From positions 31,816 through 95,815 of the forward strand of contig CAYUWG010000005.1 in NCBI GenBank assembly GCA_964448285.1: DNA of 64,000 bases. The letters run 5' to 3'. Origin of the DNA: CAYUWG01 sp964448285. GTDB lineage: Bacteria > Bacteroidota > Ignavibacteria > SZUA-365. Every line of letters begins with the position of its first letter. Positions within the stretch are counted from its first letter, which is position 1. The notes beneath the pieces are model-generated. The model had not been told where the DNA came from, did not search any database, and saw nothing but the letters and a program-made list of their open reading frames with translations. Positions 1 to 6,850 of this stretch are shown here, piece after piece. Made by a program: the position numbers and the translations under genes.

Positions 1-212
1 TAGATGGGTACTTTGGATCGTTTGAAAAAATCCTGGTCTGCATTCGATAAGGAATCGAGATCGCCCAGGATAACATCGGGACGGACGCGAAATTTCCGTG
101 CTGCATTCGCCCCGCCATCTGCGCAAACGATTCGCGTCGCATTCATAGCAAGATGCCGAACGCTTGTCGCATCGGGCATCACACCATTACAAAAAAGCAG
201 CGCGTATTCCAT
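1..212 (-). CDS. thiN: Thiamine pyrophosphokinase, N-terminal part (runs off window)
   Basis: The reverse strand reads from ATG at 212 into the window edge (about 70 codons, incomplete at the 3' end). The N-terminus MEYALLFCNG is followed by the family motifs CADGGAN near residues 36-42 and PDVILGDLDS near 52-61, which form the nucleotide and thiamine site of thiamine pyrophosphokinase. The enzyme transfers pyrophosphate from ATP to thiamine to make TPP in the cytoplasm. The start codon overlaps the TGA of the upstream TonB receptor by one base (TGATG), so translation is probably coupled, and both genes lie behind a TPP riboswitch. The motif match and the context agree; only the C-terminal half is unseen. 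Confidence 0.9.
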   Translation of the reverse strand, partial: MEYALLFCNGVMPDATSVRHLAMNATRIVCADGGANAARKFRVRPDVILGDLDSLSNADQDFFKRSKVPI

Positions 213-2656
213 CAGAGATTCAATCCGATGTCAAAAAAGAAATATCGTTCCGCTCCGACAAAATACTGATTCCCTTCGCCGCTCTGAGCGTAGAGCGTAT
301 CGAAGAGATTGTTCACGACGAGTTTTACGTCAATTCCACGCAACCCAAGGATCGCCGGACTGTTGTACGAAAGCGTCATGTTGACGATGGTGTACGGATC
401 GACGTTGTTCTCCTCACTCTGGTAGTTATCCGTGTACTGGTCACCGACATACTTCAAAGCGAGCGATGCAGAGAATCCATATTGCCTCCAAGTGATTCGA
501 ACATTGGCAAGACGCTCCGGGAAACCAGCAATGCGATTCCCGTTGAGCGATATCGGAACGATCACACCGCCGGATGACTGGTACTCCGTATAATTCACCA
601 ACCGACTGCGACTGAGGAGCGCGTTGGCATCAAGTTCTAAATACGGCAGCGGAAGCCACTGTGCCGACGCTTCGATCCCGATGTGAAGCGTTCGACTCGC
701 GTTCCCGGTAATCGGTTGCCCGAACTTATCGAGCTGCCCGCTCTTGATGATTTCATTTTTGAAATCCATGACGAAGCCATTGATCAGTATGCGGCTATCG
801 GCAAATGTCAACCCCGATCCAATCTCAAGATTGAGAAGTTGCTCAGGCTTCACGAGGGGTTTGGAGAAATCGAACGAACTATCGGCGGTCTGTTCAAACT
901 GAGGCGTCTCACCTCCGCTCGATTCAGCGGCGTCGTACAGGTTTTTCAGCCGAGGTTCGCGCTGTGTGAAGGAGACGTTGCCATAGAAATTCCACTGCTC
1001 ATCGAGATTGAAGTTCACGCCTGCTCTTGGATTGATGAAATGGTAGTCGTGCGTGAATGTCGTCCCGACATACTTCTCATCATACAGGTGATAGCGATTG
1101 AATACGTATTGCACGTTCGCCATGATATGGACGCGATCAGTTGCCCGGAAGAGTTCCTGTGCGTAAAGGGATACTATGTCCTTTCCTCCTTTGTACTCAT
1201 AATACCTCCTGTCGGGATCGAGATCTTTCGGCAGGCCTTCTGCCCAGAGGAGTTTTCCCCAGTGGAGGGAACGGTGCCTGCGAAGCTCAAATCCTGAGGT
1301 AAACGTTCCATCGTCGTGTTGAAGCGTCATGCGGGGCAACCAACCGAATTGCCTGTTGTCAACGTAAGCACGAATGAGCGGATTGATTGGATCGGTGACG
1401 CTCTCGAAACCGAATTCCGGCGTGAGCCGATAGTATGCTGCATCCGTCCATCCGGTCCCGTCATAGTCGAAAAAGCCCTGCCCGATAACGTAGAACAGTG
1501 CGCTGTTAAAGGTAAGGACGTCGGCTACTTTCCACTCGTTCAGCACTTCGAAATGCGGTTGTGAGAACTCCTCGCGCTCTTGCGGACGGCGACTCTGAGC
1601 ATATGCATACGCAAGACCGGTCGAGTCCGTCTCCCAGTAGTTGTAGTTCTTCTTTCTTTCCGTCTTGTTTTTGATCGCAAATTTCGGAAGGCCGAAATAG
1701 ACGAGACCGTCTTCAATGGGTCCTCCAAAAACGTTCACGCGCGTCGTCACCGTTTCGTCATAACGCGAAGCGGTGAAGTAATACGTGTTTGCTTTCACCC
1801 AAGAGTGATCGCGATAGCCGTTCGTTTCGAGCCGTGATAGCCGACCGAAAAGAGTGTAGCGATCATCAATCAAACCGGAGCCAAACGATAGCGCATATCG
1901 GTTTGTCCCGTAACTGCCGATACCGCTCGCGATTCGAATACCTTTCTCGTTAACGAAATCCCCCGTGACGATATTGATCGAACCGCCGATTGCCGGTGGT
2001 CCATAGAACGCGCTGCCTGCTCCACGCTGCACCTGGATTTCATCGGCGCTTCCGAGTAGATCCGCAAAGTCGATCCAGTACACGTTATGGTCCTCCGGAT
2101 CGTTTTGGGGAATGCCATTGATCATGATGGAAAGTCTTCTTTGGTCGAATCCGCGGATGCGAAGATAGTTGTAGCCGATGCCGTTTCCACCTTCCGAATA
2201 GAAGGTGGATGAAGGCATGTCGCTGAGGAGAACGGGAATATCCTGTACGGTATGTCGCTCGCGAAGATCGTTGAGATTTAACTGTGAGAACGTTACCGGC
2301 GTCAACCGCTCCTCAGCGCGGATTGCAGAAACGACGACCTCAGGACCGGGAAGTGCGGTTTGATGGAGTAATATTCTTTTCCGCACGTCCGTTGAGGTGA
2401 CGTCGATCGTTGCTTCGTGCGGCGTGTACCCGATGTGTGTGACGCGCAATCTGTAAGTCCCGCTTTTCAAATCGGGAAAGCTATAGAAGCCCGACTGATC
2501 CGTGGATGTCCCGCGTTCGCCATTGTTCAAGAGAACATTAACGGATGCGAGCGGGATTCCTGTTTTTGCATCGATAACGATGCCGGAAAGAGTTTGTGAA
2601 AGAGCGCCCTGCAGAGAGAGGAGTGTTGCAAGGGCGAGTGACCATGTGATTCTCAT
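212..2656 (-). CDS. TonB-dependent outer-membrane receptor, probably for thiamine
   Basis: This 814-residue protein has a signal peptide (about residues 1-21), a carboxypeptidase-regulatory-like beta domain (about 22-95, with the GIVIDAKTG start), a plug domain (about 115-235, with RIRGFDQRR and QVQRGAGSAFYGPPAIGG) and a long beta-barrel ending in a C-terminal aromatic-rich strand (FFFDIGLNL). It should import a substrate across the outer membrane using TonB energy. The substrate is inferred as thiamine because a TPP riboswitch lies upstream and thiamine pyrophosphokinase is coupled downstream; receptors in this position are known from comparative studies of THI-element regulons in Bacteroidetes. 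ATG at 2656 has an AAGGAG site 6 bases upstream. Confidence 0.88.
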   Translation of the reverse strand: MRITWSLALATLLSLQGALSQTLSGIVIDAKTGIPLASVNVLLNNGERGTSTDQSGFYSFPDLKSGTYRLRVTHIGYTPHEATIDVTSTDVRKRILLHQTALPGPEVVVSAIRAEERLTPVTFSQLNLNDLRERHTVQDIPVLLSDMPSSTFYSEGGNGIGYNYLRIRGFDQRRLSIMINGIPQNDPEDHNVYWIDFADLLGSADEIQVQRGAGSAFYGPPAIGGSINIVTGDFVNEKGIRIASGIGSYGTNRYALSFGSGLIDDRYTLFGRLSRLETNGYRDHSWVKANTYYFTASRYDETVTTRVNVFGGPIEDGLVYFGLPKFAIKNKTERKKNYNYWETDSTGLAYAYAQSRRPQEREEFSQPHFEVLNEWKVADVLTFNSALFYVIGQGFFDYDGTGWTDAAYYRLTPEFGFESVTDPINPLIRAYVDNRQFGWLPRMTLQHDDGTFTSGFELRRHRSLHWGKLLWAEGLPKDLDPDRRYYEYKGGKDIVSLYAQELFRATDRVHIMANVQYVFNRYHLYDEKYVGTTFTHDYHFINPRAGVNFNLDEQWNFYGNVSFTQREPRLKNLYDAAESSGGETPQFEQTADSSFDFSKPLVKPEQLLNLEIGSGLTFADSRILINGFVMDFKNEIIKSGQLDKFGQPITGNASRTLHIGIEASAQWLPLPYLELDANALLSRSRLVNYTEYQSSGGVIVPISLNGNRIAGFPERLANVRITWRQYGFSASLALKYVGDQYTDNYQSEENNVDPYTIVNMTLSYNSPAILGLRGIDVKLVVNNLFDTLYAQSGEGNQYFVGAERYFFFDIGLNL

Positions 2657-2771
2657 AAGAACTCCTTATCGAGAGATGATTGGAAACTCGACCCTGACAC
2701 GCGGGGATACGGTGTGGAAACGAAGAACCGCTGACCCTGCATGAAACAGAATGAGCGGTTGGGAGAAATTC

Positions 2772-2856
2772 ATTTCCCTACGCCGGCATTATCCGGGTCA
2801 GGTTCGACGGGTTTGTTCTCAGCCGCCGTTTTTCGAGCGGGCGGCACCCCGACTGA
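2772..2856 (-). promoter_or_regulatory. TPP riboswitch (THI element)
   Basis: Read on the minus strand, the segment contains the invariant TPP aptamer blocks in order: GGGGTGCC, a long GC-rich P3 arm, GGCTGAGA, ACCC, GAACCTGACCCGGATAATG and CCGGCGTAGGGA. This is a textbook match to the THI box. The aptamer ends about 115 bases before the TonB receptor start. The spacer holds a 7-bp stem (AACCGCT at 2726-2732 with AGCGGTT at 2754-2760) without a following U-tract, so control may act on translation or through an alternative fold rather than a simple terminator. High TPP should repress the receptor and thiN. Confidence 0.95.
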
Positions 2857-2999
2857 ATTGCCACACACAAACTATGAACGAACGCACTGAATCGCAATCT
2901 CTCCATTGCCGAGATTGTCAAACTTCAAAAGGTCGTGGTGCCTTGCTCTCCATGCCGTATTGAGGAATCCATCTTCGGGGCTGTAGATTGCATCGGCTT

Positions 3000-4601
3000 A
3001 TGCGCAGACGACATTGGCATGATCTAAAACTCATGGGCGGCGCTCGAACGTTCTTCGCAGGCGCTTCGGGAATCGCACTTCTCATGCGGTTTGCGCTGCT
3101 CTTTCGAAGCGACGAATCCTTTTTTGCACGGCCGTTCATCGAAGATGCGTGGTATTCGCTGACCGTAGCGCGTTCCCTTGCGGAAGGTTTGGGTCTCTCG
3201 ATCAACGGGTTGCACGCGACGAACGGGATTCAACCATTGATCGTGTTCCTTTATGCGCCCGCGTTTTTCTTCCCTGAAGAGCTTGCACTGCGCATCTGTT
3301 TCATGATGAGCGTTGTGTTCGAATTACTTCTCGCAAAAGCTGTCTTTGATTTTCTTCTCAACATGCACCGCTCTCCGGATTCATACGAAGCAAGAACGAC
3401 GGGGTGGTTCGCAGTTGCCCTCCTTCTCTGGAGTTACTCGACAACGGTCTATTCCTTAAACGGGCTTGAGACTGGTCTCGCCGCAGCATGCATTTTGACC
3501 ACATTCAATCTGTACAAGAGATGGTTCATCAGAAACGAAGCAACCTCATCCAAGGCAGCCGCACTCGGTGTACTGCTCGGTGTGACGGTGCTTGTTCGAA
3601 TCGATGCAGCGTTCTTCGTCGTGAGTTTAATCGGGTATCATCTTCTCCGGAAAAGCGCTCGACCGTTGTTGTCACGATTGAAGACCTCCTTCATCATCGG
3701 CGTAACGAGCGTCCTTCTCTCATCACCGTGGTGGGCATTCAATTACTTCACCTTTCATCACATCATTCCAACGAGCGGCTTGTCACAGAGCGTCGTTACG
3801 CCAGTTGCCATCAATGTCGAAGCGCTCGTTCATACTCTCATCAACGCGTTCTTCATCATCGGGTATCTTCCCTGGCGCTATGGATTGACTGCATGGGAGC
3901 TTGGAGCCGGCAGCGCGATCATACTTGTGTTTATTTCGGTTATCATATCTCCATCCGTTCGGCGGTACGTCAGGGCAGTCGTTCATATCATTCGAACACA
4001 ATGGTCAGTGGTTGGAATTTCCATACCGCTGATCTATCTGCTCGCTCTTGCGGTCTATTACGTCGCCGCTTTCGGCGCACCGCACTTTCTCTCGCGATAC
4101 CTGTTTCTCCTGCACGTGCTCGTAGTCGCATTCGCATCGATTGCTGCAGTGGCAGTTCGCAAGTACACGCTTAATCGAAAACCTGCGCTGGTACTGTTCA
4201 TGCAGTTCGCTCTGCTGTTTACCGTGATCATCGTCTATCTCATTCCATACTCATGGTACTTTCGCCATGATGTCATCGAAGAGAATGACTTCCACGAAAT
4301 CGCATTGTGGATCTCAGCGAACGTCCGATCACAACAACGAGTCGGCATGGGACAGTCCGGGACAGCGGGATTCTTCAACAGGAACGTTATCAACCTTGAC
4401 GGGAAAGTGAACGCAGACGTCTATTTCGCTTCACAAGAAGGACGGTACTGCGACTATATCCGTTCGATGAATTTCGACTACCTCATAGACTGGCGTAAAT
4501 TCTTCGATGACCTTGCTCCTTGTGGCATTCTTCGGAACTACCAGTACGTGACACGAGTCGGGCGTTTCGAAGTGTATCGGGTGAAGAACCGCGAACCATA
4601 A
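3000..4601 (+). CDS. Multi-pass membrane protein, GT-C / glycosyltransferase 39-like
   Basis: The 533-residue product has about ten hydrophobic segments. Its N-terminal loop has the features of GT-C glycosyltransferases: an acidic pair (EDAW) followed by SLTVARSLAEGLGLSINGLH and ATNGIQPL. Such proteins use polyprenyl-phosphate sugars on the outer face of the inner membrane; the substrate here is unknown. The C-terminal 130 residues are a soluble domain. The start is uncertain: TTG at 2988, ATG at 3000 and ATG at 3033 are all in frame and none has a clear ribosome site; ATG 3000 is chosen. It sits alone, after the divergent thiamine operon. I am fairly sure of the membrane topology, less so of the enzymatic role. 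Confidence 0.7.
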   Translation: MRRRHWHDLKLMGGARTFFAGASGIALLMRFALLFRSDESFFARPFIEDAWYSLTVARSLAEGLGLSINGLHATNGIQPLIVFLYAPAFFFPEELALRICFMMSVVFELLLAKAVFDFLLNMHRSPDSYEARTTGWFAVALLLWSYSTTVYSLNGLETGLAAACILTTFNLYKRWFIRNEATSSKAAALGVLLGVTVLVRIDAAFFVVSLIGYHLLRKSARPLLSRLKTSFIIGVTSVLLSSPWWAFNYFTFHHIIPTSGLSQSVVTPVAINVEALVHTLINAFFIIGYLPWRYGLTAWELGAGSAIILVFISVIISPSVRRYVRAVVHIIRTQWSVVGISIPLIYLLALAVYYVAAFGAPHFLSRYLFLLHVLVVAFASIAAVAVRKYTLNRKPALVLFMQFALLFTVIIVYLIPYSWYFRHDVIEENDFHEIALWISANVRSQQRVGMGQSGTAGFFNRNVINLDGKVNADVYFASQEGRYCDYIRSMNFDYLIDWRKFFDDLAPCGILRNYQYVTRVGRFEVYRVKNREP

Positions 4602-4611
4602 AAACCATTCA

Positions 4612-4642
4612 TTGATTCAAGAGACACAGACACCTATCTTTT
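4612..4642 (+). promoter_or_regulatory. Putative Bacteroidota-type promoter, possibly leaderless
   Basis: TTGATT at 4612-4617 is separated by 17 bases from TATCTTTT at 4635-4642. The second box matches TAnnTTTG at all but the last base, and the 17-base spacing equals that of both tRNA promoters in this window. The box ends 4 bases before the M16 gene's ATG at 4647, and there is no Shine-Dalgarno sequence, so a transcript starting at or near the ATG (leaderless) is possible. This is inference from pattern only. Confidence 0.4.
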
Positions 4643-4646
4643 TCCC

Positions 4647-6005
4647 ATGATATTGAGAATCTCCGCTCTTCTAATCCCCGCTCTCGTTCTTTTTCATTCA
4701 GCATTCGGTCAATTCTACAAACCCTCTTTCGAGAAAATCACGCTCGATAATGGAATGCGCGTGATTCTTCATCGCGATACGACGTTCCGCTCTGTCGCGA
4801 TCAACATGTCGTACCATGCCGGTTCATCTCGTGACCCAAAAGGGAAAAGCGGATTAGCAAACCTCAGCGGAGGTTTACTACTTGCGGGAACGAAGAAATA
4901 CCCGCAATCGGAACTCGTTCGCCTTCGAAGAACCAAGGACTTCAATATTGCAGGATTGACGAATGTCGATTGGACGACGATTTACTCAGTCGTTCCGTCC
5001 GATAATCTCGATACTGCGCTTGCGATAGAAGCGGATAGATTGAAAAATACCGACGATGGGATCACCGGTGCGATCGTAAGTGCTTCGATCCAATCGATAC
5101 TCGAACGAAGGAGAGCTTCGCAAAGCCAACCGCTTGCCGACCTCAATGAAGGTATCTACCGGGAGTTATATCCAACAGGACATCCCTACCAACGCGTGAC
5201 GATCGGTGATACAACGGATCTGCTTTCCGTGACGGTTGATGACGTGAGGAAATTCATGCGAATCTTTTTCGTCCCCGCGAACGCGACGCTGTGCATCGGA
5301 GGCAACTTCGAACCGTCACGTGTCAAGAGCCTCATTCGCAAGCTCTTCAACACTATCCCTGGCGGACGTTCTTTCCCCTGGCGCGAGGAACACAAGACCC
5401 GAATACCCATCGGCGATGAAGTGAAGCTGATCTCGGAAGACCTCGTTTCCTACTCGACACTCGAACTGATTTTTCCATCAGTTCCTATCGGCCATCCTGA
5501 TGAACCTGCCATGCAAATGCTCGCTCAATTGCTTGCAGGCTCAGACGAAGCGCGACTTATCCGGAATATTGCGCCTTTCAATCAAGGGGTCTATCGGATT
5601 ACAGCTTCCCAACAATCGCATGAGCTATCAGGAGTGTTTCGTATGACTTTGATCTGCGCACCGGAGACGAATTTGCGATCATTGTATGACCAGGTCACCA
5701 GAATAATCAATACGCTGGGTGCGGATGTCATTTCGGAAGAGGAAATGCAAATGAGCCGCAACCTCTCCGAGATGCAATTCCTTACTCCACTCGAACTGCT
5801 CCATGGCACCGGAGGTCGGTGCGATGTTCTGAATCTCGGAGAACTCTATCGCGGCAATCCCGCCCTTTTCTTCGAGCGACAATCGTCTGTTTCGAAAGTC
5901 ACCGCATTCACGGCGAAGAGCGTTGCACAAAAGTATCTCACGAATGATCGCATTGTGGTGAGTGTTGTCCCTGCCGGAAAACGTCATCTCGCGGTCACGG
6001 ATTGA
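4647..6005 (+). CDS. M16-family peptidase homologue without zinc-binding motif
   Basis: The 452-residue protein has a signal peptide (about 1-22) and the two-lobed M16 (pitrilysin/MPP-like) layout: first lobe with LDNGMRVIL and AGSSRDPKGKSG, second lobe with FFVPANATLCIGGNF. In active members the segment after GKSG reads AHLxEH. Here it is ANLSGG at residues 71-76, so both zinc histidines and the catalytic glutamate are replaced by Asn, Gly and Gly. It is therefore likely a non-catalytic partner, as known for one subunit of M16B pairs, but no active partner is next to it. Export to the periplasm or beyond is implied by the signal peptide. A broken T9SS tail follows in another frame. Confidence 0.85.
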   Translation: MILRISALLIPALVLFHSAFGQFYKPSFEKITLDNGMRVILHRDTTFRSVAINMSYHAGSSRDPKGKSGLANLSGGLLLAGTKKYPQSELVRLRRTKDFNIAGLTNVDWTTIYSVVPSDNLDTALAIEADRLKNTDDGITGAIVSASIQSILERRRASQSQPLADLNEGIYRELYPTGHPYQRVTIGDTTDLLSVTVDDVRKFMRIFFVPANATLCIGGNFEPSRVKSLIRKLFNTIPGGRSFPWREEHKTRIPIGDEVKLISEDLVSYSTLELIFPSVPIGHPDEPAMQMLAQLLAGSDEARLIRNIAPFNQGVYRITASQQSHELSGVFRMTLICAPETNLRSLYDQVTRIINTLGADVISEEEMQMSRNLSEMQFLTPLELLHGTGGRCDVLNLGELYRGNPALFFERQSSVSKVTAFTAKSVAQKYLTNDRIVVSVVPAGKRHLAVTD

Positions 6006-6181
6006 TTTTTCTGATACGGGATATTCTCGGAAGAACTTTCTCTTCGATCACACTGGACGTGGAGCGAGCAGAGATTACGAATCTTCCTCTCAATGTGCGA
6101 GAGCTTTCCAGTGGGACGTGGTTCGTTCTATTCCAGTCGAAGATCCATCGAGTGATAATGCAATTCCAATTGTTCAGATAG
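6002..6181 (+). pseudogene. Orphan T9SS C-terminal sorting-domain remnant
   Basis: In the frame that is -1 relative to the M16 gene, the sequence reads LIRDILGR from 6011, then NLPLNVRELSSGTWFVLFQS and a last strand ending QLFR before TAG at 6179-6181. DILGR followed by an LSSGTWFVLF strand is the second half of a T9SS type A sorting domain. The first half, with the NPFNP/PNP motif, is absent, and this frame has a stop at 5945-5947. It looks like the tail of a cargo gene left after deletion or frameshift beside the M16 stop codon. No start codon or ribosome site precedes it, so it is unlikely to be translated alone. Confidence 0.65.
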
Positions 6182-6369
6182 ATGTTTTCGAAGCCTTCAT
6201 TTGTGAAGGCGTTTCACATTTTCGCAACTCTTCTTCACAGGGATAGAGTAATCTCCTGCGAGAACAGAGTGAATCAAAAGCTTTCCCATGATGGCACGAT
6301 TTTCCAAAACACAAGTGATGAAAGTCGAGGTGCTGCGAATACCTCACCATCACTTACAAGGAGATCGTT
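6182..6369. other. Intergenic stretch with no recognised feature
   Basis: Between the sorting-domain remnant and the small exported protein gene I see no coding signal, tRNA or strong hairpin. The only clear element is the ribosome-binding sequence AAGGAG just before 6370. A promoter for the following gene should lie here, but no box matches TAnnTTTG convincingly. Confidence 0.5.
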
Positions 6370-6777
6370 ATGAAAACCCTACTCATCATTCTCACGACGC
6401 TTACTATCGCCGGTACAAGCGCAACCTCCCAACAAGACAGGGGATCGCTTACATGCAGCACGACCGACGGTGTGTTCACCGTGACTGAAAGAAATCTCCG
6501 GCTCAGAGACTACATCTTCTCATTCGATCGCGTGGCGGAAAGCGGCGTTATCATTTTGAAGGACTCGAATGCCGATGCCATCGCTGTACTCGATACTCGA
6601 GGAGAAGAAGGCATCTATCTCGCTATCACCGAATCAGGCGTTACGATGCAAGTCGTCGCCCCTCGTGCGGGCATGACGTTCATAGAACCAACGAACAATG
6701 GTTTCACTCCTTCAGAACCGAGCGCTTCAACGTCGAACAATGGAAACCTCCTCGCAATCGCAACAGCAGTACCCTGA
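6370..6777 (+). CDS. Small exported protein of unknown function
   Basis: The 135-residue product starts with a typical signal peptide (MKTLLIILTTLTIAGTSATS) and continues with a beta-rich region of about 85 residues and a Ser/Thr/Asn-rich tail (about 110-130). I do not recognise a family. ATG at 6370 is well supported by AAGGAG 6 bases upstream. The tail composition suggests an exposed, unstructured end. A strong bidirectional terminator follows directly. It is a single-gene unit between the M16 region and a convergent T9SS cargo gene, and there is no evidence that it works with either. Confidence 0.65.
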   Translation: MKTLLIILTTLTIAGTSATSQQDRGSLTCSTTDGVFTVTERNLRLRDYIFSFDRVAESGVIILKDSNADAIAVLDTRGEEGIYLAITESGVTMQVVAPRAGMTFIEPTNNGFTPSEPSASTSNNGNLLAIATAVP

Positions 6778-6798
6778 TCGCCCATCACTCTCAGGAGC

Positions 6799-6838
6799 AA
6801 AAAAAAAACCGGTTGAGAAACTCAACCGGTTTTTTTTT
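6799..6838. terminator. Bidirectional intrinsic terminator
   Basis: A-tract, the 11-bp inverted repeat AACCGGTTGAG / CTCAACCGGTT with an AAA loop (stem 6808-6832), then a T-tract. It has U-runs on both strands and lies between the convergent genes ending at 6777 (plus) and 6851 (minus), so it can stop both. Confidence 0.93.
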
Positions 6839-6850
6839 GAAAAACTTCTC

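Noticed and set aside
2726..2760. Intrinsic terminator in the riboswitch leader
   Set aside because: A 7-bp stem with a 21-base loop is present but no U-run follows on the minus strand.
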